Made by a program: the position numbers and the translations under genes. A stretch of 64,000 nucleotides of DNA from Streptomyces sp. DH41 (GTDB lineage: Bacteria > Actinomycetota > Actinomycetes > Streptomycetales > Streptomycetaceae), in NCBI RefSeq assembly GCF_029813785.1, contig NZ_JARVKY010000025.1, positions 56,573-120,572 of the forward strand. The letters run 5' to 3'. The notes below the pieces were generated by a model. That model was not told the origin of the DNA and did no database searches. It saw only the letters and a list, made by a program, of their open reading frames with translations. Numbering within the stretch: position 1 is the stretch's first letter; every line of letters starts with the position of its first letter. Shown here one piece after another: positions 1-9,037 of this stretch.

Positions 1-147
1 GCCGCGCTCCCCATGGGCCTGGCCGCGCTCCCCACGGGCCTGGCCGCGCTCCCCACGGGCCTGGCCGCGGTCCTCGCGGGCCTGGCCGCGGTCTCCTGAG
101 GCAGGCCCGCGGTCCCCACGAGCCTGCCTCGCGGTCTCCTGGCGTAC
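1..147. repeat. degenerate 21-bp tandem repeat, about 7 units
   Basis: Seven consecutive 21-bp units begin at the window edge. The first three are almost identical (core GCCGCGCTCCCCACGGGCCTG) and later units diverge. The period is a multiple of three, and frame 1 on the plus strand stays open from the edge to a TGA at 97-99. The array could therefore be the 3' end of a rightward gene with a seven-residue repeat, or a non-coding array downstream of the leftward gene ending at 218. The window edge prevents a decision. Positions 148-217 hold nothing I recognise. Confidence 0.75.
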
Positions 148-217
148 CCGCGCCGCTCCCTGGCCTGCCCGTGCTCCCTGGTCCCTCCCCGTAGCCCTCT
201 GCGCGCGGGCTGTTGGG

Positions 218-769
218 TCAGCCCAGGTCGTCAAAGACGTCCGCGAAGTCCAGGCCAGGGATCTCCGACACCGCCGGTGCCGTGATCCGGGTGGCGAAGT
301 CGTCGCGACGGTGCCCGGCGTCCGGGTCGTGCACGTCGTCGTGCACGACCACCCACACGGTGACCTCTCCGCGGACGTCGTCCCGTACGCCCCAGGCGTC
401 GGCGAGCGCGGTGATGATGTTCAGCCCGCGACCGCCGTGCGCGGTGACCGAAGGGGTCGCCGGGGCGGGGCGGGTAGGACCGCCGCCGTCCGTGACCTCC
501 ACGACCAGCCGACCACCCGCGTCCACCTGCCACGCGGCCCGGACGTCACCGTCCCCGGCCAGCTCGTCGCCCAGCGGACGGCCGTGCTTGCACGCATTGC
601 TCAAGAGTTCCGAAAGGACCAGTACAGCGTCGTCGATGACCGATTCCGACACGCCTCCGCTGCGCAGCTCATCGCGCATGCGGTGCCTTGCTTTCCCCAC
701 GCCCGCAGGGCCATGAGGCACGGCCATGCTCGACGACGTGGGCACCTCCTGTGCCACCACCAACGCCAC
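218..769 (-). CDS. RsbW/SpoIIAB-like ATP-binding regulatory protein
   Basis: A 183-residue stand-alone GHKL ATPase domain like those of anti-sigma-factor kinases, which are very numerous in Streptomyces. The N box SELLSNACKHG (residues 53-63), the G1-like VTDGGG (about 93-97) and the G2-like GGRGLNII (about 112-119) can be read directly. The family binds ATP and either phosphorylates a STAS-domain antagonist or sequesters a sigma factor. No partner gene is adjacent, so the target is unknown. I chose the GTG at 769 because AAGGAGG lies 8 bases upstream; the frame is open much further upstream but without a ribosome site. The C-terminal tail after the ATPase core is acidic and lacks a known domain. 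Confidence 0.8.
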   Translation of the reverse strand: MALVVAQEVPTSSSMAVPHGPAGVGKARHRMRDELRSGGVSESVIDDAVLVLSELLSNACKHGRPLGDELAGDGDVRAAWQVDAGGRLVVEVTDGGGPTRPAPATPSVTAHGGRGLNIITALADAWGVRDDVRGEVTVWVVVHDDVHDPDAGHRRDDFATRITAPAVSEIPGLDFADVFDDLG

Positions 770-981
770 CCCCGAGACCTCCTTCGCCCCACGCCACGGT
801 GTGGATGCCCCTCTGGCCTGAACCGGAAACCGTCCGGTCCCAGCCCAGTGACGCATTCGACACGGGCGAACACGCATCGAACGCGCCGGAGCACTCCCTG
901 TAATCGCGTGGCCGGATCTCGTCGGTGTGGCCGAGGCGGGAGAACGCGGCAGAGGCCCGCAGGCCGAGGGTTCCGGATGAA

Positions 982-1818
982 TCAGCGGCCCAGGCGGTCC
1001 AGGTGATCGAGCACCGCGCGCGGCCGGTTGGTGATGATGCCGTCGACGCCCAGGCCGGCGCAGAGATCCACGTCCTCGGTCTCGTTCACGGTCCACACGT
1101 GCACCTGGTGACCGGCCCGTTTCAGGCGCTCGACGTAGGCGGGGTGGTTGCGCACGATCCGGATCGACGGTCCCGCGATCCGGACACCCGCGGGCAGTCG
1201 CCCGTCGCGCAGCCGGGGGGAGACGAACTGCATCAGATAAACCGTCGGCAGGGTCGGCGACGCGGCCCGTACCCGGTGCAGCGAGCGGGCCGAGAAACTC
1301 ATCACACGGACCGGTGAGTCGGCGGCAGAGGCCGGGGCGTCGAGTCCGAACCGCTTCAGCAGCAGCAGCAGCCGCTCCTCCACCTGGCCCGCCCAGCGCG
1401 TGGGGTGCTTGGTCTCGATGGCCAGCTCCACCCGCCGCCCCGCGTCGGACACCAGCTGGAGCAGCCGCTCGAGGGTCAGGACGGAGGTCTCTTCCCGGTC
1501 CTCGGGCCGGTGCTCCCAGTCGGGCTGCTCGTCACGCGTCCGCCAGAACTCCCGGGTCCTGCGGGCGCCGAAGTCCAGCGCGGCCAGATCGGCGAGTTCC
1601 AGCGCCGACACCGCGCCGCGGCCGTTGGACGTACGGTTGACGCGCCAGTCGTGGACGCAGACGAGATGACCGTCGGCGGTCAGGCGCACATCGCACTCGA
1701 GGGCGTCGGCTCCGTCCTCGATCGCCTTCCGGTACGCGGCCAGCGTGTGCTCGGGCGCCTCCTCGGAGGCTCCCCGGTGGGCGACGACCTGGATCCGGTG
1801 CTGGCGTGCGTGGGTCAC
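982..1818 (-). CDS. glycerophosphodiester phosphodiesterase
   Basis: A 278-residue GDPD-family TIM barrel that hydrolyses glycerophosphodiesters to glycerol-3-phosphate and an alcohol, supplying carbon and phosphate from phospholipid breakdown. The catalytic signature is intact: HRGASEEAPEHT with His14, then EDGADALECDVRLTADG holding the metal ligands Glu41 and Asp43, then the second catalytic His in VCVHD (His56). No signal peptide is visible, so it is probably cytoplasmic. The GTG at 1818 is chosen because it lies just before the conserved core; no strong ribosome site precedes it. The gene is divergent from the htrA-like protease across about 260 bases. Confidence 0.9.
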   Translation of the reverse strand: MTHARQHRIQVVAHRGASEEAPEHTLAAYRKAIEDGADALECDVRLTADGHLVCVHDWRVNRTSNGRGAVSALELADLAALDFGARRTREFWRTRDEQPDWEHRPEDREETSVLTLERLLQLVSDAGRRVELAIETKHPTRWAGQVEERLLLLLKRFGLDAPASAADSPVRVMSFSARSLHRVRAASPTLPTVYLMQFVSPRLRDGRLPAGVRIAGPSIRIVRNHPAYVERLKRAGHQVHVWTVNETEDVDLCAGLGVDGIITNRPRAVLDHLDRLGR

Positions 1819-2079
1819 CGCGTCATGGTGCCACCGCGTGCGGGTAGACGTGCCATCGGAGTCCACGACGGCACGTCCGTTTAGTCTTGGATGACCCATG
1901 TAAAGGCTGATCGTGGACCCACAGCAACCGCTTATGGTGCTCTGACGGCTCGTGGGAAAAGCTGATGGCATACGAGAACACCGCACATCTGCGTCGCGCC
2001 GGACCGTGGAGCAGCGCGTGAGCGTGGCTGAGCGCGAGCAGTGTGACCGACAAACAGCCGTGGAACGAGGAGAGAAGCT

Positions 2080-3639
2080 GTGAGCACCGAGAACGAGGGC
2101 ACCGCGGTACCCCCGGCCCCGTCCGCGCCCCCCGTGCCGGTGGATTCTCCCGCCACCTCCGCCCCGTCGGCCGCGCCGCCCGCGGATAGGCCGCCGTCGC
2201 ACTCGCCCGAGGTACCGCAGCCGCACGAGGGTTTCGGACACCCCGGCGTTCCCACCCACGCCCCGCACCAACCCGCTCCGCAGGACCCGGCAGCCTCCTA
2301 CGGCCCGACTGCTCCGCAGGACCCGGCAGCCTCCCACGCGCCGACTGCTTCGCACGGTTCGGCTGCTTCGCACGGTTCGGCCGCGCCACAGGGACCCAAC
2401 GCCCCCGACCCCTCCTGGCCGCCGCCCCCGCCCCCGGGCACCCCGTCGTACGGCGGGGGAGGCGGCGACGGCTACGGCGGCGGCTGGGGCTCCTCGTACC
2501 AGCCGCCGGCGCCGAAGCCGGGCCGCGGCCGCGGCGGTGTGGTGGCCGCGCTCCTGGTCGCCGCGCTGGTCGCGGGCGGGCTGGGCGGCGGGCTCGGTTA
2601 CACCCTGGCCAAGAACAACGACGGGACCGGCTCGACCACGGTCTCCGCCTCCGACACCGGCGGCTCCGTCAAGCGCGACGCGGGCACGGTCGCCGGAGTG
2701 GCTGCCAAGGCGCTGCCCAGCACGGTCACCATCCAGGCCGAGGGCAGCAACGGCGAGGGCGGCACCGGCACCGGGTTCGTCTTCGACAAGCAGGGCCACA
2801 TCGTCACCAACAACCACGTGGTGGCGGAGGCGGTCGACGGAGGCAAGCTCAGCGCGACCTTCCCCAACGGCAAGAAGTACGAAGCCGAGGTGGTCGGCCA
2901 CGCCCAGGGCTACGACGTGGCGGTCATCAAGCTGGAGAGCGCCCCCTCGGACCTGAAGCCGCTGGCCCTCGGCAACTCGGACAAAGTGGCCGTGGGTGAC
3001 TCCACGATCGCCATCGGAGCCCCCTTCGGTCTTTCCAACACGGTGACCACGGGCATCATCAGCGCCAAGAACCGTCCCGTGGCCTCCAGCGACGGCAGCG
3101 CGGGCAGCAAGGCGTCCTACATGAGCGCCCTGCAGACCGACGCGTCGATCAACCCGGGCAACTCCGGCGGTCCGCTGCTGGACGCGCAGGGCAACGTCAT
3201 CGGGATCAACTCCGCGATCCAGTCCACGAGCAACGGCGGTTTCGGCACCGGCCAGGCCGGCTCGATCGGCCTGGGCTTCGCCATCCCGATCAACCAGGCG
3301 GAGTTCGTCGCCAAGCAGCTGATCAAGACCGGCAAGCCGGTGTACGCGAAGATCGGCGCCTCCGTCTCCCTGGAGGAGACGGTGAACGGCGCCAAGCTCA
3401 CCGAGCAGGGCGTGGGCGGCGCCGAGCCCGTCGAGCCGGGCGGCCCCGCCGCCGACGCGGGCCTCAAGCCCGGTGACGTCATCACCAAGCTCGACGACCG
3501 GGTCATCGACAGCGGCCCGACGCTGATCGGCGAGATCTGGACCCACAAGCCCGGCGACGAGGTCACGGTCACCTACGAGCGCGGCGGCAAGGAGCAGACG
3601 ACCGAGCTCACCCTCGGCTCCAAGGTCGGCGACGACTGA
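2080..3639 (+). CDS. membrane-anchored HtrA/DegP-type serine protease with PDZ domain
   Basis: A 519-residue protein. Residues 1-148 are a cytoplasmic Pro/Ala/His/Gly-rich tail with short internal repeats. One transmembrane segment follows (about 153-175), then an extracellular trypsin-like domain with catalytic His246 (NNHVV), Asp279 (YDVAVIKL) and Ser362 (NPGNSGGP), and a C-terminal PDZ domain (about 420-510). HtrA proteases degrade or refold damaged exported proteins. The GTG start is preceded by ACGAGGAGAG at suitable spacing. The long disordered N-terminal tail is typical of actinobacterial HtrA proteins. The gene is followed by tRNA-Ser rather than by a co-transcribed gene. Confidence 0.93.
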   Translation: MSTENEGTAVPPAPSAPPVPVDSPATSAPSAAPPADRPPSHSPEVPQPHEGFGHPGVPTHAPHQPAPQDPAASYGPTAPQDPAASHAPTASHGSAASHGSAAPQGPNAPDPSWPPPPPPGTPSYGGGGGDGYGGGWGSSYQPPAPKPGRGRGGVVAALLVAALVAGGLGGGLGYTLAKNNDGTGSTTVSASDTGGSVKRDAGTVAGVAAKALPSTVTIQAEGSNGEGGTGTGFVFDKQGHIVTNNHVVAEAVDGGKLSATFPNGKKYEAEVVGHAQGYDVAVIKLESAPSDLKPLALGNSDKVAVGDSTIAIGAPFGLSNTVTTGIISAKNRPVASSDGSAGSKASYMSALQTDASINPGNSGGPLLDAQGNVIGINSAIQSTSNGGFGTGQAGSIGLGFAIPINQAEFVAKQLIKTGKPVYAKIGASVSLEETVNGAKLTEQGVGGAEPVEPGGPAADAGLKPGDVITKLDDRVIDSGPTLIGEIWTHKPGDEVTVTYERGGKEQTTELTLGSKVGDD

Positions 3640-3760
3640 CCGGCATCGGTGCACCGGAGGGCCGGACACGGGTCCAACGGCCTCCGTACGGGCCACAGCC
3701 CCCGCCGACCGGTCGGGGCCGGTACGCTGTACCCGCTCCGTCCCTGGTGGGCGGGGCACA

Positions 3761-3845
3761 GGTGGGTTGCCCGAGTGGCCTAAGGGAACGGTCTTGAAAA
3801 CCGTCGTGGCGCGAGTCACCGTGGGTTCAAATCCCACACCCACCG
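3761..3845 (+). tRNA. tRNA-Ser(TGA)
   Basis: An 85-nt type II tRNA with acceptor stem GGTGGGT/ACCCACC, anticodon TGA at 3795-3797 inside a CTTGAAA loop, a long variable arm and the T-arm GTTCAAATC. CCA is not encoded. Type II architecture and anticodon together identify a serine tRNA reading UCA and, by wobble, UCG. Confidence 0.97.
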
Positions 3846-3856
3846 CAGTGATTGAC

Positions 3857-3887
3857 GGCCCCTGACCAGGCGTTACGGTCGGGGGCC
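3857..3887 (+). terminator. terminator after tRNA-Ser(TGA)
   Basis: An 11-bp stem GGCCCCTGACC/GGTCGGGGGCC with one G-T pair and a 9-nt loop, starting 11 bases after the tRNA and followed by TTC. Confidence 0.8.
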
Positions 3888-4190
3888 TTCATCATGAGGA
3901 CATGCGCCGCCCGCTGGGAATCCGCTGCCGGAGGTCGGCCGGACCCGGTTACTCTGCCGGTGCCTCGGGTGCTGACAAGTTCGGGGATTCGACCGGTGGT
4001 CTCGTGTGTCCTCCCCCGCTTCCGGCGGGGCCGCCCCAGTGCGGGGGATCACCGGTTCTCACGTCACGTTCGGGGTGTGGCCGGCGCAGATCGGACTTCT
4101 CGTACCCGAAGGCCGGGCTGTGACAGGGCTGTGACCGGAAGTGTGGCTTCCGACACGGTCCAGGTGAGGCCGGGCTGGTGGGGTGGGGCG
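3888..4190. other. intergenic, nothing recognised
   Basis: About 300 bases between the tRNA terminator and the lipoprotein start. It must hold the lipoprotein promoter, but I see no clear operator, hairpin or small gene. Confidence 0.5.
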
Positions 4191-5273
4191 ATGCGTATTC
4201 CCCAGCTCCGCACGCCGCTCGCGGTCTCCGGCGCTCTCGTTGCCAGTCTCCTGCTCGGCGCCTGCGGCACCGAGACCGCCGCGTCCGGAACGGGCGGGGA
4301 AGGCCAGTCGGAGGATCGGTGCGGGGCGGGGGCGTCCGGCGGCGGCTACAGCGCGAGCGCCGGTGCCACCGCTGGTACCGGCGGTGGCGCGGGGGCCGGG
4401 CAGGAGCAGGACGCGGTGCGGATCGTCGGGATGGTCGAGCGGTCCGGTGACGCCGGGGCCGGTGCCGGGGCGAGTGCCTCGCCCGGTGCCAGGGCGGGCG
4501 AGCGCCCTGGTGTGTCCGTCACGGCGGACAGTCTTCCCGGGCTGCCGGGGGCGGGTGAGTCCGCCGGCGCGGTCGGTGGGGCGTCGTGCGTGGTCGCGTA
4601 CTCGGTGACCAACCAGGGTGCCGAGCCCTTCACTTACACCATCACCTTCTCCCTGATGGACGACCAGGGAAGGGCGATGTCGAGCGCCGAGGAGACGGTG
4701 GCAGCCGTGGGGCCGGGACGGACCGTGCGGCGCACTCTTGAGCACGTCGGTCACCCGGGCGACCAGCGCCTTGACGCGGAGCACGTGCGGCTCCTCGACG
4801 TGAAGCGGGTGCCCGCAGACGAGGCGCCCGCGCCCGCCGGTTCCTGCCCGCGGTCCGGGCTGCGTCTCACCGCCGACAAGGGGGACGCGGCCATGGGGTT
4901 GCGAGTCGTGGGGCTGCACCTGGAGAACTGCGGCAGTCGACCGTACTCCCTGGAGGGTTACCCGGTGCTGCAGTTGCTCGACGAGGACCTGGAGCCGGTC
5001 GACGGGATCGACATCCTGCACGGCACCAACGACATCCCCATGGCCGGGAATGACGACGAGCCGCCCCGGCCGGTGACGCTGCGGCCGGGTGAGTCCGCCG
5101 TGTCGGGTCTGGCGTGGCGCAACACCACGCAGTTCGGTGAGGCGGTGACCGTGCCGTACGTCAGGGTCCGGGCCGAGTCCGGTTCCGACCCCGTGGTGGT
5201 CACGCCGAACCTCGATCTCGGCACCACGGGCAAGCTGGGCGTCCGGGCGTGGCGGAAGGCCGAGACGGGCTGA
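4191..5273 (+). CDS. secreted lipoprotein with C-terminal DUF4232 domain
   Basis: A 360-residue protein. The N-terminus MRIPQLRTPLAVSGALVASL leads to a lipobox LLGAC, which predicts lipid attachment at Cys24 and anchoring on the outer face of the membrane. A Gly/Ala/Ser-rich linker (about 30-120) follows, then a first beta-sandwich-like segment containing SCVVAYSVTNQG, and then a C-terminal DUF4232 domain starting near CPRSGLRLTAD and containing LENCGSRPYSLEGYPVL. DUF4232 is common in actinobacterial lipoproteins and has no known activity. The start is the ATG directly before the signal sequence. Confidence 0.85.
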   Translation: MRIPQLRTPLAVSGALVASLLLGACGTETAASGTGGEGQSEDRCGAGASGGGYSASAGATAGTGGGAGAGQEQDAVRIVGMVERSGDAGAGAGASASPGARAGERPGVSVTADSLPGLPGAGESAGAVGGASCVVAYSVTNQGAEPFTYTITFSLMDDQGRAMSSAEETVAAVGPGRTVRRTLEHVGHPGDQRLDAEHVRLLDVKRVPADEAPAPAGSCPRSGLRLTADKGDAAMGLRVVGLHLENCGSRPYSLEGYPVLQLLDEDLEPVDGIDILHGTNDIPMAGNDDEPPRPVTLRPGESAVSGLAWRNTTQFGEAVTVPYVRVRAESGSDPVVVTPNLDLGTTGKLGVRAWRKAETG

Positions 5274-5280
5274 GTCGCCT

Positions 5281-5306
5281 CGGCCGCCCCGTTCCGTGGG
5301 CGGCCG
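5281..5306. terminator. bidirectional terminator between convergent genes
   Basis: A perfect stem of about 9 bp, CGGCCGCCC/GGGCGGCCG with an 8-nt loop, placed between the convergent lipoprotein and ABC permease genes. Confidence 0.8.
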
Positions 5307-5319
5307 CGCGGTCCACCGG

Positions 5320-6107
5320 CTACTTGGGGTCGCGGTTGAAGACCGACTTGGACCAGAAGTAGCCGAGTGCGACGAGAGCCAGGCACCAGGCGAGTGCGAG
5401 CCAGCCGTTGTGGCCGATCTCGGTGCCGAGGAGGAGTCCGCGCAGGGTTTCGATGGCGGGTGTGAAGGGCTGGTACTCGGCGATGGGCTGGAACCAGCCC
5501 GGCATCGAGTCGATGGGGACGAAGGCGCTGGAGATGAGCGGGAGGAAGATCAGCGGCATGGCGTTGTTGCTGGCAGCCTCGACGTTCGGGCTGACCAGGC
5601 CCATGCCGACGGCGATCCAGGTGAGCGCCAGGGCGAAGAGGACCAGCAGTCCGAATGCCGCGGCCCACTCCAGGGCCGTGGCGTTCGTGGAGCGGAAACC
5701 GATGGCCACGGCGACGGCGCCCACCAGGACCACGCTGGCGACCGACTGCAGGACGCTGCCGATGACGTGTCCGACGAGTACGGACCCGCGGTGGATGGCC
5801 ATGGTGCGGAAGCGGGCGATGATGCCCTCGGTCATGTCGTTGGAGACGGACACGGCGGTGCCGATGGTCGTGCTGCCGATGGTCATCAGCAGCAGGCCCG
5901 GCACGAGGTAGGCGATGTACGCGGAGCGGTCCGCGCCGCCACCACCGATGCCCGCGCTCATCGCGTCGCCGAAGACGTAGACGAAGAGCAGCAGCAGCAT
6001 GATCGGCGTGAGCAGGAGGTTCAGGGTGAGGGACGGGTAGCGGCGGGCGTGCAGGAGGTTGCGACGCAGCATCGTGGTCGAGTCGCGTACGGCGAGGGCG
6101 AGGGTGC

Positions 6108-6111
<4 letters not shown>
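5320..6111 (-). CDS. DrrB-like ABC-2 type transporter permease
   Basis: A 263-residue ABC-2 membrane protein with about six transmembrane helices and the conserved NNAMPLIFLPLISSAFVPID region near residue 190. It begins with ATG at 6111 and overlaps the TGA of the upstream ATPase gene (ATGA), so the two are translationally coupled. With that ATPase it should form a DrrAB-like exporter for a hydrophobic compound. The substrate cannot be read from sequence. Confidence 0.93.
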
Positions 6112-7163
<1,052 letters not shown>

Positions 7164-7282
7164 GGTGTTCTCCGGTCGAAGGCAGAAGTGGGGCGGGGGA
7201 GGGAGAAGGGGAAGGCGATGGGGCAGGGGCAGGGGCAGGGGCTGGGTCGGGGGTGGTGTCCGGCCCGGCGGGAATGTGGTGC

Positions 7283-8125
7283 TCAGGGCTTGGCGCGGCG
7301 GATGTCGATGTTGCCGTGCCGGGTGCGGGCCCGCACCTGGACGGTGTCCTCGGTCTTCTGCGGGGTCTCGGACGCGGTGAGCGTGTTGCGCACCTGGCCG
7401 GAGCCCGCGTGGACGTCGAGCCAGGCGGCCGTACCCTCGCGTACGCCGACCTCGATGGCTCCGTAGGAGGTCTCCAGCTGGACGCTGCCGCGGACCACGT
7501 CGCTCACGCGCAGGGTCCCGTGGGCGGTGGCGGCGGTGACCGAGTCCTCGGCGTGCGCGATGTCGATGTCGCCGTTGGCGCCCCTCACTCGCAGTTCGCC
7601 GGTCACGGCGCCGACGGTCGTGGTGCCGTGCGAGTTCTTCAGGACGGCCGGGCCGTCCACCAGACCGACGCGCAGGCTCCCGGAACTGGTGGCGATCTCG
7701 GCCGAGCCCTCGACCCGGTCCACGGTGATCGATCCGTGCGACGCGGTCAGGTGCAGCGGGCCGGTCGTGTCGAGGCGGACGTCACCGGACGAGGTCTTCA
7801 CCCGGACCTCGCCCAGCCGGCCCTCACCGAGCACCTGGGTCCATGCGCCGGTCAGGTCGACGCGTGAACCCGTGGGCAGTTCGACCGTCACGTCGACGGC
7901 GCCGGTGCGGCCGAGGAGACTGGCCTTGGGGGTCCTGACGGTCAGTACGCCGTTCGTGAACGTGACCTCGGTCTGGTCGGCCGTCCGCACGTCCAGGTCC
8001 TTCTTCTGGTCGCGGGGCCGGACCTCGACGACGGTGTCGAGGCGGTCGCCCGCGGTGAACTGGATGGATCCGGCCTCCACACGCGCCGTGGCCGAGATCG
8101 CTTCGGGAGTGTCGAAAGAAGGCAT
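7283..8125 (-). CDS. DUF4097-family beta-repeat protein
   Basis: A 280-residue protein made largely of repeated short beta strands such as GEVRVKTSSGDVRLDT, GSAEIATSSGSLRVG and GELRVRGANGDIDIAH, the DUF4097 adhesin-like beta-helix pattern. It has no signal peptide, so it is likely cytoplasmic despite the adhesin-like label. The ATG at 8125 follows GAGGA at 10 bases. It lies between the RHH regulator gene and the ABC exporter genes, all leftward, an order that suggests one regulated group. Its function in such clusters is not known. Confidence 0.85.
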   Translation of the reverse strand: MPSFDTPEAISATARVEAGSIQFTAGDRLDTVVEVRPRDQKKDLDVRTADQTEVTFTNGVLTVRTPKASLLGRTGAVDVTVELPTGSRVDLTGAWTQVLGEGRLGEVRVKTSSGDVRLDTTGPLHLTASHGSITVDRVEGSAEIATSSGSLRVGLVDGPAVLKNSHGTTTVGAVTGELRVRGANGDIDIAHAEDSVTAATAHGTLRVSDVVRGSVQLETSYGAIEVGVREGTAAWLDVHAGSGQVRNTLTASETPQKTEDTVQVRARTRHGNIDIRRAKP

Positions 8126-8232
8126 GGCTGTCCCGTCCTCTTGGGTCTTCAGGGCGTCCCCGCTGATGGGACGTAGTGTGGGTGAGGTGGTGGTGGTACG
8201 GCTGAGGTGGCGCGGCCGGCCCGGACGGGCGG

Positions 8233-8751
8233 TTAGCGGACCCAGCCGGTGAAGCTCTGCCCGATGGTCCGTGCCTTCTCCGTCGTACGCGGCCGGGTGG
8301 CGCCGTCGACCGCGGCCGACACGGTGCGCACCAGCCACGCGTTGACCGACAGGCCCTCGCGGGTCGCCGCGTCCTCGGCGCGGGCCTTGAGGTGAGCCGG
8401 CAGGCGCAGGTTGACGCGTGCGGTGCCGCCCTCGTCGCCGTCGGCCGGGGTCGGGGTGCTGAGTGGTTCGACGGGTGCGGCCGGTTCCACGGGGGTGCCG
8501 CCATCGGTGGGCGGCGGTGTCACCACGAAATCGGGGTCGAGCCCGCGCAGCCGTACGTCGACCGAGCCGGGGGCGAGGTCGCGGGTGATCTCGTCCATCG
8601 CGGCGGAGAGCACGTTGAGCATGGTCAGCCGGGTCGCCGACTCCAGTGGAGCGGTGAGCCTCTCGGCCAGCTCGCGGGCATCTTCCCCGCCGGCTTCGGC
8701 GGCCACCGCGAGTTCGCGGCGCAGTGTGTCGACATACGGGGTGAGGTCCAT
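8233..8751 (-). CDS. ribbon-helix-helix DNA-binding protein (HicB/Arc-like)
   Basis: A 172-residue protein. Residues 1-75 form a helical N-terminal segment, followed by a Pro/Thr linker. The C-terminal part contains GTARVNLRLPAHLKARAEDA then GLSVNAWLVRTVSAAV, the beta strand plus two helices of the ribbon-helix-helix fold used by HicB, Arc and CopG regulators. No HicA-like toxin is adjacent, so an antitoxin role is not supported. Instead it heads a leftward series with a DUF4097 gene and an ABC exporter. The upstream region carries a 10-bp-phased repeat array and a TGGCACCA/TGGCGCCA pair next to the start, which suggests autoregulation. No good ribosome site precedes the ATG. Confidence 0.8.
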   Translation of the reverse strand: MDLTPYVDTLRRELAVAAEAGGEDARELAERLTAPLESATRLTMLNVLSAAMDEITRDLAPGSVDVRLRGLDPDFVVTPPPTDGGTPVEPAAPVEPLSTPTPADGDEGGTARVNLRLPAHLKARAEDAATREGLSVNAWLVRTVSAAVDGATRPRTTEKARTIGQSFTGWVR

Positions 8752-8761
8752 GGCGTCATCA

Positions 8762-8780
8762 TGGCACCAGACTGGCGCCA
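8762..8780. promoter_or_regulatory. paired TGGYRCCA boxes before the RHH gene
   Basis: TGGCACCA and TGGCGCCA lie 11 bases apart, one helical turn, directly upstream of the RHH start. The same GGYGCC core recurs in the array at 8871-9030. A binding site for the RHH protein is an inference. Confidence 0.45.
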
Positions 8781-8870
8781 TGGGCAAGTGGTGAGGCGGT
8801 ATTCCTGCGCCAGTCTCTGGGTACTTGCCTCTGACCTGCCGGAATGCTCTGGAGTGCGTCGGCTTGTTGG

Positions 8871-9030
8871 TGGCGTGGAGTGGCACCCCACAGTGCTTGA
8901 CGGTGCCCAGTGACGCCTGGGGTGGTACGTGGCGCGGGGTGGTGCGAGGTGATGCGGGGTGGCGCCGAATGGCGCCGGATGGCGCCTGTGGGTGCCGAAT
9001 GGTGCCACGTGGTGCCAGTTGGTAAGAATC
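8871..9030. repeat. 10-bp phased direct-repeat array (GGYGCCnnnt)
   Basis: Consecutive decamers in exact 10-base register. The clearest start at 8931, 8941, 8951, 8961, 8971, 8981, 8991, 9001 and 9011, with cores GGCGCC or GGTGCC and weaker related units back to 8871. The period is not a multiple of three, so this is not a protein repeat. One unit per helical turn puts every core on the same DNA face, as expected for cooperative protein binding. The array fills the 286-bp gap between the Prim-Pol stop and the RHH start. Confidence 0.85.
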
Positions 9031-9037
9031 GGCGGGG

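Noticed and set aside
1819..3843. Leftward extension of the phosphodiesterase frame across the htrA-like gene
   Set aside because: The extension is antisense to an intact HtrA protease and tRNA-Ser; the family's conserved N-terminus begins just after GTG 1818.
8233..8751. Toxin-antitoxin pair based on the HicB-like fold
   Set aside because: No short HicA-like or other toxin frame lies next to the gene; the neighbours are DUF4097 and ABC exporter genes.
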